Positions 10,843 through 22,898 of a DNA stretch of 64,000 bases are shown here, piece after piece. This DNA is from Dichetophora obliterata (lineage: Eukaryota > Arthropoda > Insecta > Diptera > Sciomyzidae). A model generated the notes under the pieces. The model did no database searches. It was not told the DNA's origin and worked only from the letters and a program-made list of their open reading frames with translations. Positions within the stretch are counted from its first letter, which is position 1. Every line of letters begins with the position of its first letter. The position numbers were made by a program, and so were the translations under genes. The DNA is taken from assembly GCA_963920525.1 (NCBI GenBank), contig OY986436.1, positions 81,915,130 through 81,979,129 of the forward strand, in the 5' to 3' direction.

Positions 10843-11817
10843 AAAAAAATACCACTAATATAAGATGACAAATAAAAATTGTACAAAAAATCAGCTGTGC
10901 ATTCCCTGTCAATGCCTTGATGCTTGAAAAAAGTTGAAAGTTTGCCAACTTCAAGCATGCATATTGATGCTTCATGTGCGCCTGCTTTGTTTGAGCGTCA
11001 CCAAAGAGAGTATATATAAAGAGTTACAGAAACAGAGAAATTGCTCTTTAAAATATTTTCAAGCATGTAAGGATTGGGTTCTGCCAGCGCGCTGCTATTG
11101 TTATGCTGCCGACGTTCTTGAGGTCTGTTTTGGGCAGAGCTGTTGCTAAATTTATGTGTGCACAAGCAAGCTGGGAACATGTTTGTTCTTTTTTCTTCCT
11201 ATTAGAATTGCGATCATTTGGTATATTTAAGAAACTATGAATGAAATGAAGCAAGCAGATATTCTTATGTTCTGTTTTGATTATCAAGTATGCCCAAAAA
11301 TTGTCAGCTTTGTTTTGGCTGATTTTTGTATGCATCTTTTTTGCAAAATTTCTTAATAGAAGATTTTTGATGCAATTCCATTTTATTTTCTAGATTTTCA
11401 GATTTTCAGAATTTTATGTTTTCTGGATCTATCATTTGGTATATTGAAAGATATATTTTTGAATGAAGCAAAACGCCTTTCTTTCAATTTACCAATATAG
11501 ATTTGTAGATATCTTTATTTTGTGTTTATATATTCATGAATGCCAAAAAGTGGTTAACTTTCCTTTGGGTAATTTTTTTATTACATTTGTTTGCTTATTT
11601 TTTAAAAAGATGATTTGAAAAATTAATTTAAAAAAAATATCAATGCAATTGCAATTTTATTTTATTTCAGAATTTTATAATGAAATGTTCTAAATTATTC
11701 ATTTTTTGTAATATGCAAAGAACTAGTACCTACGTAAGTAAAGGATTTTTTGGTTTGTCAATTTAAAGTTGTCTTACAATAAAATGTGCAGCCAAATTTA
11801 CGCTATTTTATTCTATA

Positions 11818-11850
11818 CACTAGCTGATATACCCGGTGTTAGCGAGAAGT
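11818..11850 (-). mobile_element. Helitron-like 3' terminus
   Basis: ACTAGCTGATATACCCGGTG is close to the reverse complement of the insect Helitron 3' end (CCGGGT..CAGCTAGT). The element would extend to the right on the minus strand, but no matching 5' TC end could be identified, so only the terminus is marked. Confidence 0.4.
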
Positions 11851-14682
11851 TAAATATATTTTAAATTTAAACATACGTACACTTCTCGTTTTAAGGTTTC
11901 TAAAAATGCCGAACATATCCGCGAGTTACCAAATTTCAGCGTTTAAGTTACAAAGCCCTGAATTGCTTAAGATTTAATTTATGGTACTTTTTTCTGTTTG
12001 CGACTGCCCAAGAAATTACTCTGAAAGGCAAAGCATTTTTTAAAAATTATAAAAACGACATATTAAAAAATTTAATTCGTCACAAAAATCAAAGGGGGAA
12101 ATATTCCATTTTTCTTAAAAGAAATAGAAAAACAAATTTTTATGTCAAACTGAAATAGTTTTTGCATAAGAGTGATACGACATATGAAAGAACATAAAAT
12201 TGCAACTTTCGGTTTTAATTGTTTTTACAATAAAAACATTTTTTGTTCCATTTTTTGGAAGAAAAATATATTTTTTGGACCTTTTTTAAAAAAGATTAAA
12301 AATAAAAATCCTTAAGTAACGGAAATGTTGCAGTAATTTTTTGCAAGTACTTTAATTGAATTTTTAGACAAAAGAAGATTGAATGAAATATATTAAAACA
12401 GAACGAAGATATTTGCGTCGGAATTCAAAACTTTGAATTTGAATACCTTTTTGGCTTTTAAGGTTATCTACGCATTTATAGTTTTTCCAAACGCATTTAT
12501 AGTTTTTATGCTCATTATGCAGCAAATAGTCACATAGTCAAAATAAACTAATTAAATAAGAATCAAACGGTTTTATTTTAATAAATTTGCCGCACTTGTT
12601 TAAACAATTTTACAACTTCTTACCCGTTTTTCCAAAACGTCAAATTCACAAAAGAATTCACAGAAATTAAAATGTATAATTAGTAGCGACTAGTAAAAAT
12701 AATTTAATTCATTGAAACATTTTATTTTGATTAAAAATAATAAATAAAAAACATGAATTTACTAAAACATTTAATTACATTTTTATTAAAAAGAATCTAC
12801 AGAAATAAAAGCAAAGATTTCTGTTTGTAAATAAAATCTGTTACTGTGCGATCATTGTGTATGTTAAGGGATGCATATCCGCTCAAACGGTTCTCGCCCT
12901 TTGAATTACGGATGTATGTTTTAAGAAATTTAGGAGATGAGAACTATATTTTATTTCTCTCAAATATTTTCATTTTACACAAACTTCATAAATCATAAAA
13001 CCTAAAAAATTACTTCAAAGATTAAGTTAAAACTTTTCATCGGGTCAGAATTCTGAAAAATCAACTTTGAAAAATCAAAATTGTAAGATCTATTTTGAAA
13101 ATATCATGAATAACTTAACACATTCCTTAAAAATTAAACTAGTTTTAGGCTCACATCTTTAATTCGAAAGTTAATTGGAAAAAACTCTTGACTACAAAAT
13201 AGTCCCAATGAAAGGGGCTGAAAATTTTATTATATAAAATATTTTTTTGTGCCGAAAATTACGAAGAGACTGTGATGCAATGCCGTCATAAGCAGAGCTA
13301 AAGAAAACGCAGAACTTATAATAGGATCCATTTGCATATTTGGAGCAAGCCAACAAACTCCAGCGACAAAACCTTGGGTGCTGAAATTTAAATTTTCGGG
13401 AACCGCTCAAGGGAAATTTAAAATCATTTGGTGGCTGAAGTATACTTTAAAATCTCTCAAATTAGAAAGGTTTTTTCAGTATATATATGTCATTCTTGTT
13501 GGCTTTACTGTTATCATAATTACCATCATCTACAACTGCCGATGTTAAGGGTAGTGATGACAATTGCTAATGTATCACGTATAATCTGACAAATTAAGAA
13601 ATAGTGCATTATTTAATATTGGAGTGCACAGAACAAATAAGGCTTCTAATTCACCAATCGTGAGAACTTTGCGAAAATTTAATAACCTATCAAATATATA
13701 TTCTATTGATTTGTTAGTCACTAAGACGATAATTTTCAATCAATTAAACCCAATTTATTAAAGTGTAATATCTATTTCTTTGCATGTACATTTTTTTAAG
13801 CATATAGTCAGTAAGGTTAACATACCATTGATTAAATAAATAAATAAATAACGATACATCGGTTTTCACTATTGTTGTTTAGACGATTCAACTTATGACA
13901 CAGAATTTTACACATAAACGCAACTTCAGTATATGACTTGATAAGTTTTTTATAACGTATTAAAGTGATTCAATAACATAATTGCTGAAATGTATTAATT
14001 CTTATTAGTATGTCGAACCTCTCGGGAGATTTGATCCCCCCAAAACCTCCCCTTGTCTACGGCCCTGCATGTAGTTCCTAATTATTATATTAAATAATAA
14101 GCTATATACTTAATTTGTTTGGAAGTTTTAAATTTACTGGTGGAAGAATAAGGATTTCAGCGGAAATAGAATTAGTAAGTAAAAAACCTCCCAATATTTG
14201 AATTCAATTACTTAAAATATTTCATTTCATTCAATTATGTACTTAATAAATGTTAAATATTTTTATAAATTAATTTATAATACCATCCTGCAAACACTTC
14301 AAATAAATTGTTACTTTTCTGCATTTCTTTTGTAGAAATCAAGTGCTGAATTTTTTTTAAGAAAATCACTATTATTTTAATATAATCTAGAATTCTGCAT
14401 TTCGAACATCCGATAATTTAAAGTATCGCATGCTTGATCAGACATCAGCTGTATTAAAAAAAATCGCAAAAATTTCTATGTAATGTTGTGAAAATGTTTT
14501 CTTAAACAGGTTTAAAAAATTGTGCAATAATGTTCGCAACTTTGATCTTTTTTAAAAATAAAAAATTAATTCTAAATAAATAAATGAATTTTAATTAATA
14601 TTTAATTTTATTTAATATTTTTTCGGAATTTGTAATTAAAATTTTAGAGTAAAAATTAAATTCAAATACAGTAATATTTTCG
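11851..14682. other. AT-rich interior of the foldback element
   Basis: No coding region is recognised. The stretch contains a small duplication of CGCATTTATAGTTTTT at about 12470-12507 and an orphan hAT-type end at 14053-14066 (TGTCTACGGCCCTG), whose partner end is not visible. A GATCCCCCCAAAACC run precedes that end, as in other hAT ends with a GGCTACGGGCCTG terminus in this window. Confidence 0.5.
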
Positions 14683-15314
14683 ATATTGGTAAATTGAAAG
14701 AAAGCCGTTTTGCTTAATTTCATAAATATTTCTTTTAATCTACCAAATGATCGGATATAGAAAAGATAAAATTCTAAAATAAAATATAATTAATATATAT
14801 TCATGAAATATAATTTCAATTGCATGAAAAATCTTCCTTGCTAGAAATGTAGCAAAAAAATGTAAATAAAACTCAGCCAAAAAAAGTTGAGAATCAAAAC
14901 AGAATATTAGAATATCTGAAAATTGGTATATTCAAGGAAATGTTGCTTTGCATCATTTCATTCATAGTTTCCTTAAATATACCAAATGATCGCAATTCTA
15001 ATAGGAAGAAAAAAGAACAAACATGTTCCCAGCTCGCTTGTGCACACATAGATTTAGCAACAGCTCTGCCCAAAACAGACATCAAGAACGTCGGCAGCAT
15101 AACAATAGCAGCGCGCCGGCAGAACCCAATCCTTACATGCTTGAAAATATTTTAAAGAGCAATTTCTCTGTTTCTGTAACTCTTTATATATACTCTCTTT
15201 GGCGTCACCCCATAAGCTTACTTGTTTTCAACTTAAACGTCAGATGCTTTAATGCGTGCATGCCTTCTATGTGTTCCGGCCTTCAGAATAGTTTTTTAAA
15301 TTTTGTGACAATCT

Positions 15315-15450
15315 AGTTAAGCCAAAACAAATAAAGCTAAACGTGTCTTAAAGTTTTATTATTTCACGCAGTTGTTTTAGAGAAAACTTTATTTAATCCG
15401 TTGCCGCATTCCTACTTCCAATTTTTTTTAAATACTCGAAAATATTGACA
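15315..15450 (+). repeat. Decayed OBP upstream-region copy (copy A)
   Basis: AGTTAAGCC, then AGCTAAACGTGTCTTAAAGT, TTATTATTTCACGCAGTTG and TTTTAGAG match copy B (17211-17335). The later part, through AATCCGTTG..CATTCCTACTTCCAATTTTTTT, matches the OBP promoter copy C (17345-17450). No TATA box or coding exon follows. Confidence 0.7.
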
Positions 15451-15649
15451 TCTTTAAAGAATGTGTTACATCCCAGTGTGCCAAAGCAATGCGATTTCGC
15501 AACGGACTCATTTTTTTAAATAGTTCGGATGTGTACTTAACTTTTATTTTTGGTCTAAAAAATAAAAGTGACATTTTAACTTTTTTTTTTGATCGAGATA
15601 AAATCGGTCAAAAAATAACGATTATTTGTTGACTTTTTTGAAAAAAATC

Positions 15650-15770
15650 ATAACCTGTAAAAATCATAAATCGCAGTATATTTGGAAAAACCACAGTGAC
15701 GCAGTAAAACATAAAATTTTGTTAAACTGCGCAGTAGATCTACTGCAAATGCAGCAAAGTCCGAACATTG
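15650..15770. mobile_element. Short deleted copy of the hAT-1 family
   Basis: AAATCGCAGTATATTTGG and CGCAGTAAAAC match the left subterminal repeats of hAT-1. CAGTAGATCTACTGCAAATG followed by GCAAAGTCCGAACATTG matches its right end. The left terminal CAG and the TSD are not visible. It is an internally deleted MITE-like copy. Confidence 0.65.
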
Positions 15771-17210
15771 ACAATAAGGTTTATGCTATAAATAAAATAT
15801 TTTTTTATTGATATTGTTCTTTCAGTTCTTACATTCTAACATATTACATTTTAAATAAATAAGGAAATTAAAGTTTATATTAATAATTTTTTATTCATTA
15901 TTTTTCCTTTTCTTGGCTATTCGTTCGTGTGCATAGTCGAAAAACTTCTTTGCCACGTCCACTGTCGTTTGGGTATTTATTATTTTTTAAATGCACCAAA
16001 GTGAAAAATTAAAATATAAGATTTACATATTTAAAGGCCTTAGTTTGCATGCGCAACCCTAAACTTGTCAATGCAAGAAAAGTTGGAATATATGACAATT
16101 TGTGAAGCAAAGTACAATGCAAACGCAATTAATTAAGTTTCCTAAACATATCTTGTGTACGGCTCTCCTATAGTCACATGTAACTTCTTCACTCATGATT
16201 ATTATTTAAAAATTCTGACAAGTAGTTTTATTCGATTTGAAGGAGAGCCGAATGATATAGTAAATTTATTTAAAAAAAAAAATTGAAAGCGAAATTCGTA
16301 CAGACGGACTCGTAATGGGTTCGAAACGGATCCGCATCCGTTTTTGTGCTCATTGGGATATCACAAATGTTATATGTGTGCGGAAAGTTTTTGCTTCCGC
16401 ATTGTTATTAACCCATTGCTTTCTAACTGGGTCAGTGACGAACTGGGCAACTTTTTAATATAATTGTTGCATAAATATTTATATATTGTTTATTATTTTT
16501 CCCCTTACTAAAAAACAAAAATATTGCAGAAAATTTTAAATTTATTTCAACCGATATCTTTTGTTTAATACAATGCATTAATTGATAGTAGCAAGCAACC
16601 AATAATAAATTATTATCTGAAACATTAAAAATCAATATTTGCCTATAATAAGACTAGTTTTTCGAATGAGAAATCAGAAAGATAGTGCCGCTGAGGATTA
16701 TTCATTATTCGAGCAAAAGAAAAAGTCTTTTTACTGACGCCGATGAAGTAAGCGGTGTATATTAAGTGGTGTCAGAATTTAAATTTAAGTTTTACATTAT
16801 ATTTCTATGTGAATTAAATTAAGAAACAATGATTGTAATTTTGCTTTTAAAACAATTTCTGTAATCGTTTATATGGAAGGAACAACTCCTTCTCCTGCTA
16901 ATGTACCCTCACCTGTTCTGGTGTAAGGTAGAATAAGTGCAAACTTTAAACCAGTATTAAGACTTATTTCAATGTAAACTTTTAAAACGCCGACAATGTT
17001 TAACTTTTTTGTCTCTTTTACCAGGATATTTTTAAAAAATCTTATCATTTTGGAAAAACTGTAAAATTGTAGCACCGTGAAATTAATTTTTATTTTTCTA
17101 TTGCATTCTGGTTCGTGAGATATTTTAATTTATAGCGGTCAAAATAGGCTTAGAATGGCTCAAATCCGACTATTTGGAAAATACTCATTTGTTTTAAATT
17201 GTGCGACCAA
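15771..17210. other. Non-coding AT-rich stretch
   Basis: No gene is recognised. A loose inverted pair TACGGCTCTCCT/AGGAGAGCCGA lies at about 16149-16253. Confidence 0.5.
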
Positions 17211-17335
17211 TAGCTAAGCCACAACCAATCTAGCTAAATGTGTCTTAAAGTTTAATTATTTCAAGCAGTTGTTTTAGAGCAGCCTTTATTTGATCTATTT
17301 TGGATATTTTTCAAATACTCGAAATTATTGACACA
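17211..17335 (+). repeat. Decayed OBP upstream-region copy (copy B)
   Basis: Shares AGCTAAATGTGTCTTAAAGT and ATTTCAAGCAGTTGTTTTAG with copy A at 15315. It lies directly upstream of copy C, which abuts the TATA box of the OBP gene. The order B-C in tandem suggests duplicated promoters. Confidence 0.7.
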
Positions 17336-17438
17336 AATGTTTTAATTCCTATTGTCTGGTTGTTTTACGCAGTTGTTTAAGGCAAAAGTTTATTGTATCC
17401 GTGGACTCATGTCTACTTTGGAATTTTTTTAAACTCGC

Positions 17439-17476
17439 TATATAAAGCGCTTGGAATCAGAGCAACGACATCAGTC
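17439..17476 (+). promoter_or_regulatory. OBP core promoter: TATA box and initiator
   Basis: TATATAAAG (17439-17447) is followed about 32 bases later by TCAGTC (17471-17476), a match to the insect initiator consensus TCAGTY. Transcription would start near 17473, leaving a 5' leader of about 70 bases before the ATG at 17543. Confidence 0.75.
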
Positions 17477-17542
17477 AGTTTCTGAGCAACAGTACGTTAT
17501 ATTCGTCGAATTAAGTAATAAAAATACATTAAAATTTCCAGG

Positions 17543-18079
17543 ATGAAATACATAATTGCAGTTCTGTTCGCCTTGTTTGCCTTCGTGAGTTGGACATAAT
17601 AGAAAGTTAGCCCAAATTATTTTGCAAATTTAGTGCTGATGGGCAGCATATTTTTGTTTAGTATCTAATACTTTTAATTTATTTCCTTCCTTTGTCAGGC
17701 CTCAGCCACTACGTTCAGGCTGCGCACCCGGGATGATGTGAATTTGGCACGTAATGAGTGCATTGAAGCCCATAATGTAACAGACGAGCACCTTAACAAT
17801 TACCAGATATTATACTTTCCCGATGAAGAAACCACACGTTGTTACATCAAATGCGTTCACGAGAAAACAGACCTTTTGAATCCCGAAAATGGCTTCAATA
17901 TTGAAAATATGATCGCTCAAATGACACAAAATGAGACCAGGGAAACGATCAGGGAAGCGATCACGGCCGCAATCAGAACGTGCGTTAACAATAGCGATCA
18001 AAGGCTTGACTCTTGCACACGGGCTTTTCGTGTTTTTCAATGCTATACGCAAGCAATCACTCCTCTTTACGATGAATAA
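17543..18079 (+). CDS. Classical odorant-binding protein (PBP/GOBP family)
   Basis: Two exons, 17543-17584 and 17699-18079, with a 114-bp intron (GTGAGT...TTTGTCAG, phase 0), give a protein of 140 residues. Exon 1 is the core of a signal peptide (MKYIIAVLFALFAF, likely cleaved after ...ASA). The mature part has six cysteines in the classical OBP pattern: C2-x3-C3 (CYIKC) and C5-x8-C6 (CTRAFRVFQC), with C1 in ARNEC and C4 in IRTC. These proteins are secreted helical carriers of small hydrophobic ligands in sensillar lymph or other body fluids. The layout (R/K-TRDD near the N-terminus, YFPDEETTRCYIKC) recalls the Drosophila Obp44a/Obp99 group, but orthology is not established. A TATA box and initiator lie upstream. 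AATAAA occurs over the stop and again at 18332. It is the only intact-looking host gene in the window. Confidence 0.9.
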
Positions 18080-18669
18080 AATCCACAAATTACGCGGGAA
18101 GTAGCTGTAGTTCCATAACACCTAAAACAACAGTGATCTCCTGCTCAATCACAAAAAGAACAGCAAATATTGCTTAATATTAAAAGAAAATGGAACATAA
18201 GATTAATTGTTATTCTAACAATCATCTTGAATCATCTAAGACGTCCTGTCCTATCCTGTTCTATCCTGTTAATAATTTTGACATTTGCATCTTTAAAAAA
18301 AAAATTTTTTTGTTGTTATAAAAACTTTCTTAATAAATTACACCGTGTCTTTTATGTGAGCAAACATTTGAGTTTAAATTTTCATACGACTTATTCTTAA
18401 GTGAAGTGATAAAATGTAAAAATCATGCATCTCAGAAACATTCTTTAGGAACGTAAATCGTATTTACAGTGATAACATGACATCAGGCGCTTACGCCGTG
18501 AGAGAAACTCTCAGCAAAAATGGCAGCCGTTGTGTATTTACGATCACGACAAAGATCTTTAGATAACATTGCACAATACTATAAAAATAAAAAGACATTT
18601 TTTTAAACATTTATTGTGAAAAGACTATAATACATAAAAACAATAGTCCAAAGTACAATTTTTGTTTGT

Positions 18670-18805
18670 TTTAAATGCATCTTCTTTTCGCTACGACCTT
18701 TCCTAGAAATATTATTATTTCGATCCCCGTAGCGGGGGAATATTGGAACCAAACTTTATAATAGTAGTTAAGGTTGTGGCAAGTAGCCTTATTAAAAAAG
18801 TTTTC
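18670..18805. mobile_element. Partial copy of the 58.1-kb foldback MITE
   Basis: CGATCCCCGTAGCGGGGGAA, then ACCAAACTT and GGCAAGTAGCCTTATTAA, match in reverse complement the centre and one arm of the MITE at 58115-58443. TCGCTACGACCTTTCCTAGA matches the other arm with an internal deletion. The surrounding 18080-18978 is otherwise non-coding. Confidence 0.65.
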
Positions 18806-18978
18806 TTAGAGTAGTTGCATTTCTTCCAAATTCTTTTAAGATTAACAAGAAGGAAAACAATAATGCAAAATCATGTAATGCAGGGTAAATCTCATTTTAG
18901 CTTGACCAACCGCATTTGTCTTTCACATGTTTGTTTATTTTTATGTTGAATGCAACAAACAACAAGTTATAGCATACC

Positions 18979-20480
18979 TAATGCTACCAACTCATGTTAT
19001 TAAAAAATAAGTATATTTGCTTCTTAGAACACTGAAAAGTAAGTATTAGTAAGTATAATTTTTTTAAAATAAGTATAAGTAAGTATTTTACCTTAGAAAA
19101 ATAAATTGAATATTTTTTTTATACAATTTACTAATTTATGTTAAAATCAATAGAACCCGCAATATTCCTTAAATATTGTCACACCCTCTTTTTGTTTTCC
19201 TTAAAAGGCTTTGTGTATGCAATCTATCTAAAACCAAAAAATCTCCAGATAAAAAAATCAAAATATTAATTTTATATATTTGAAATTCATATATATTTCT
19301 AATACATAAAATAGTTTAAAAACAAACAAAAGTATAACAAAAAATTAAAAGTTATACGCACTTTCAAAGTAGTTAATTAAAAAAAAAATAAAAAATCACA
19401 TTCAAATGTATACAGAGACCAAAGAAAAGTTATCATTATTCGCTCTCACTGTCACTGAATTGAAGCGCTACATTAATTTGTTTTTTTTTTTTGCATGAAA
19501 TCGTATTTGTGTTGGCTGTAAATTTTATTTAAGGGTCAAGTCTAATTGGTCACTTACGAAAGTTTTTTCTTTGTTTTTACAATTTTTCGAATGTATGTGT
19601 ATCTAAAAATATTGTATTAAATTTTTATGAAGATCCGAGCAGTATAAGTAATTTTTTCAACCCAAAACTTTCTCTACCTGAACTCATGTTAGAACGCGTT
19701 TAAAGAACTTTAAGAGCGTTTTTCTCAAAACTACGTTTTCACGGACGCCCCATACTATTTCTCCGGTGGGCTGATCTTTCTGAAATTTTAACCACATATT
19801 TAACAAAAAACTACTTACAAAATAGACTATAATCGTGTTAAAAAATTTATGTTTACTTTATTTTTTTACAAATAACAGCGAAAAAATAATTTTCTCATTT
19901 TTTTTGTTTTTTGTTTTTTGTTACTTAAAGTTAACAACAATTGCTAAAATTTAATATTAATAGTCTATTTTATAGTCCTTGTCATATTGAATCTAAAACA
20001 CTTCGGTTTTTTGTTTCAGATAAACAGATGCCGAGATATCGCCTCCAAATTATTAAAAAACGTTAATAAAATTTTTTATTTTTATAAATGAAGACTTCAT
20101 TTATCATTCCTAACAGCTTATATAAATATATCTTTCACAGCAAGCTCACGATAAATTCCCAAAAATAGCCTATTTTTTAGCCGACACCCTTAATATTTAA
20201 GGTCTTGTCTTTAAAAAAATGTAAAATTCGACACAGCTGTAATCAATATTATTTTTTAAAACTAAAATTGACTCCAGAGTCTGTATTTTTAACGCTGTTG
20301 GTTACAATTTTCAAACTCTTTCCGCTTTTGCAAATAAAAACGTTCAATCGGAGCTGAAAAGTAAGCATAATTAAGTATAAATCTTAAAAGTAAGTATACT
20401 TATAAGTATGGAATTTTAGTAAGTATATGAAGCTGAAAATAAGTATGATACTTACAAAGTAAGTATAGTTGGTAACATTA
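18979..20480. mobile_element. hAT-type non-autonomous element, 1502 bp (hAT-2)
   Basis: The left end TAATGCTACCAACTC and the right end (reverse complement TAATGTTACCAACTA) are flanked by a perfect 8-bp TSD, AGCATACC, at 18971-18978 and 20481-20488. Subterminal (A)AGTAAGTAT repeats occur at both ends. No transposase frame is present; open frames are short and AT-driven. The 8-bp TSD supports hAT, although the terminal bases differ from the usual CAG. Confidence 0.8.
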
Positions 20481-21244
20481 AGCATACCTATAGGCATGCC
20501 GAATATATAACAACTTGGAGTACTAACAATAGTAAACAAAAAGATTTGTTTATTATTAACTATAATCAATATCTGTTTATAAAATATAAATTTTATAAGG
20601 ATTTTTGTAACTATTTTTTTTAATTTGAGGAAGGATAAGGTGAAACAATTAAAGGAAACATCAAATGAATACAGAAAAATCTCAAAAATCACTGCGTTTT
20701 TAAATAAAATTGAAAACATTGTTCAAGGGCCGGATCAGACCAGCTCAAAATCATATGGCACATGAAACTAGATACATCAGTGTTTCTTATGGTGTATGTC
20801 ATACTGGATTTCTATGGATTCCGATTAATAAAAGCTTACCTAAATTTGAAAATTCATAAAAAAAATGCTTTTTCATTAGTAATTTTTGTAAATTTATCAT
20901 AAAAGCTACGGCGATTTTGTTTAATATTTTCGATATTCTATATACTCCTTATTTTGACAAAAACTAACTTTTTTAAAAGTACTTCCCCCGAAGATACAAG
21001 GTAGATACAAATAGAACAAGATTAAAAAACTATGAAAAATTCTAAGTGAAATAAAAAAAATTTATTTAATTCTAAGCATGTTTTTTTTTAAATTTTACTT
21101 ATTTTTGGACAGATCTAAAAAGTGCACTGTGCGGCGCCTTGCTATAGAGCCAAAACGGTAAGGAATAACTGAAATAAAAAAAAATCAATATATTTTAATA
21201 ATTGATTCGTTATAAATATTTAAAGGTGATACAACAAAAGAGTT

Positions 21245-21497
21245 TTTTAGGCATTGAGTGTCTTTCTTGGCCAGGTAACAGTCCAGATTTCAACCCCATT
21301 GAGAACTGCTGGCATTATATGGGAAAAAGATTGGAGAAAAACGGCCAACACGCCTCAAAAACATGGCACAAGTCATAGAAGACGTGTGGTATTGAGATCG
21401 AAATTGATGAGAATTACCTCAAACGTTTATTTGAATCAATGCTCAAACGAATCAACGAGGTTATCAAAAAACGGGGCGATCCAACAATGTATTAACG
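21245..21497 (+). pseudogene. Tc1-like transposase C-terminal fragment
   Basis: Read across at least one frameshift, the DNA encodes LSWPGNSPDFNPIENCW (with the third catalytic glutamate in NPIEN) and then EIDENYLKRLFESMLKRINE, followed by VIKKRGDPTMY and a stop. This is the classical end of Tc1-type transposases. The N-terminal DNA-binding region and the first two aspartates are missing, so it is a dead fragment. The long open frame at 21254-21652 is a shadow in another frame. Confidence 0.8.
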
Positions 21498-21533
21498 ATT
21501 TTAATGATATGCAACGATTTGTTTTTAAATATT

Positions 21534-21754
21534 CAGCCCTATCGGAAATAATTTTTCACGCGGAATCGGAAAAGGGAGTTTTCATTTTTATGATAAAGCT
21601 CAATAACATTTTGAAAATTTTTAATGCAAATTTGTTTATAAGCCGTAGATAATACAATTTGCATAGTAAATTTTCAAAATGTTCTTATGCTTTACCTCAA
21701 AAGTAAAAACTCCCTTTTCCGAATCCACGTGAAAAATTATTTCCGATAGGGCTG
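21534..21754. mobile_element. Palindromic MITE, 221 bp
   Basis: CAGCCCTATCGGAAATAATT at the left is repeated inverted at the right end, with arms of about 105 bp running through CACG.GGA.TCGGAAAAGGGA. A CAG...CTG terminus suggests hAT, but no exact 8-bp TSD is seen. Confidence 0.75.
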
Positions 21755-22230
21755 ATTATTTGCTTAACTTTTAAAAACAAGTTTAAAACGTACAATGAAA
21801 TGTCTGAAATATATATATTTTGAGTTAATTTACCAGAAATAATTTTGTTAATAAAGCAGTTTTCCATGAAATACACACTTTTTCACATTTTCAAAATTAT
21901 TTGAATTTAATCTTAAGTTCATTAGTTAAATAGAGCTTCAAAAAGGAAATCAAGTTACTTGGTAATCCCGAAAACATAATTTACTAACAACTGCATAGAA
22001 CTAAATTTGTTGGAAGATAAGTATGTGATATGTACTACGTGGGTTTTTTTGCGATGGGTGTTGGTCCAATTTACATTGCGAGCTCATACTAAGATATGAG
22101 GTTTACTTACAATTCGCGTTTTAACATTTTGCCGATTTAAGTCAAAAGAAAGCCAAAATATCAATAGCGAAGTGAATATTAAGCGATTGAATACTAACTT
22201 GCACTAAATAATTAAGTAATGCTTAAACCC

Positions 22231-22343
22231 CATAACAAAACGAAGGCTGAACGTTGTACGAGACTCGGTAAGCAATACATTTTTGCAAATTAAAAAAATT
22301 GTTGCTCCTTTCGTTGACAAGATTCAGCCTTCGTTTTGTTATG
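22231..22343. mobile_element. Short hairpin MITE, about 113 bp
   Basis: CATAACAAAACGAAGGCTGA, followed by A, is perfectly inverted at 22323-22343. The loop is about 70 bases. No TSD was identified. Confidence 0.65.
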
Positions 22344-22898
22344 CATAAAGATGCAGTAAGACACACATTCATTGTGAAACTAATTAAATGTACTTATACG
22401 TTATGATGTGTACTTTTGCCAAGGTTTTTGTAACTGCTTGGAAACACATATGTGGTGACTCAACACCACCACACATAAACACCAACATCACAACCATTTC
22501 CAAAATTGTCATTACTTATTAATCAAAAAATTTTGTATATTAATTCAATATAAAAATTGTATTCATTGAATAAAGAATTAAAAAATTAATTGTTAAAATG
22601 AAATAAAATTTAAATAAAATATATAAAAACAAATAAAGTGGACCATCGATCTTCTACCTTTACAACTGGTTCCTCCACAGCGGGCTTTATAGAAATATAT
22701 CTGTGGTACCATTGAACATTCCGGTAAACTGGTAACCACACATACATCTTCAAGAAACATACTCTCTCTTATTTGATCCCTTTAAGAAGGTTATTTTTCA
22801 TGAAGAGAGGTATTTTAAAGTTTGTTAAAAATTAGGTTTAAATAATTTACACAAAATCCCTAAAACTTTAAACCCAATAAACTTTCTATTTAAAAGGT

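Larger units (their letters stand above)
11003..15200. mobile_element. Foldback/Mutator-like element, 4198 bp, with long inverted arms
   Basis: The left arm (11003 to about 11515) and the right arm (about 14683-15200) are inverted copies, starting AAAGAGAGTATATATAAAGA and sharing long near-identical blocks (for example GAGCAATTTCTCTGTTTCTG read from the right). The flanks are AGCGTCACC (10994-11002) and GGCGTCACC (15201-15209), a 9-bp TSD with one mismatch. Long inverted arms plus a 9-bp TSD are known for Foldback/MULE-type elements. The arms contain internal repeats of ATCATTTGGTATATT and a TATA-like TATATATAAAG pointing inward. The 3.2-kb interior is AT-rich with no transposase. The arm open frames are mirror images of each other and I do not call them genes. 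Confidence 0.7.

Noticed and set aside
10994..15209. The two arms as LTRs of a retrotransposon
   Set aside because: They are inverted, not direct, and no gag/pol lies between them; the 9-bp flanking duplication suits a DNA element.
10998..15316. Open frames in the foldback arms (two similar ORFs at each end)
   Set aside because: They are mirror translations of the inverted arms, in several frames at once, with no domain; the DNA similarity explains them.
20384..20719. 111-codon hydrophobic minus-strand ORF
   Set aside because: Crosses the right border of hAT-2 and its TSD and is driven by AT-rich codons; not a membrane protein gene.
21254..21652. 132-codon plus-strand ORF
   Set aside because: Out-of-frame shadow of the Tc1-like C-terminal fragment and of the adjacent palindromic MITE.
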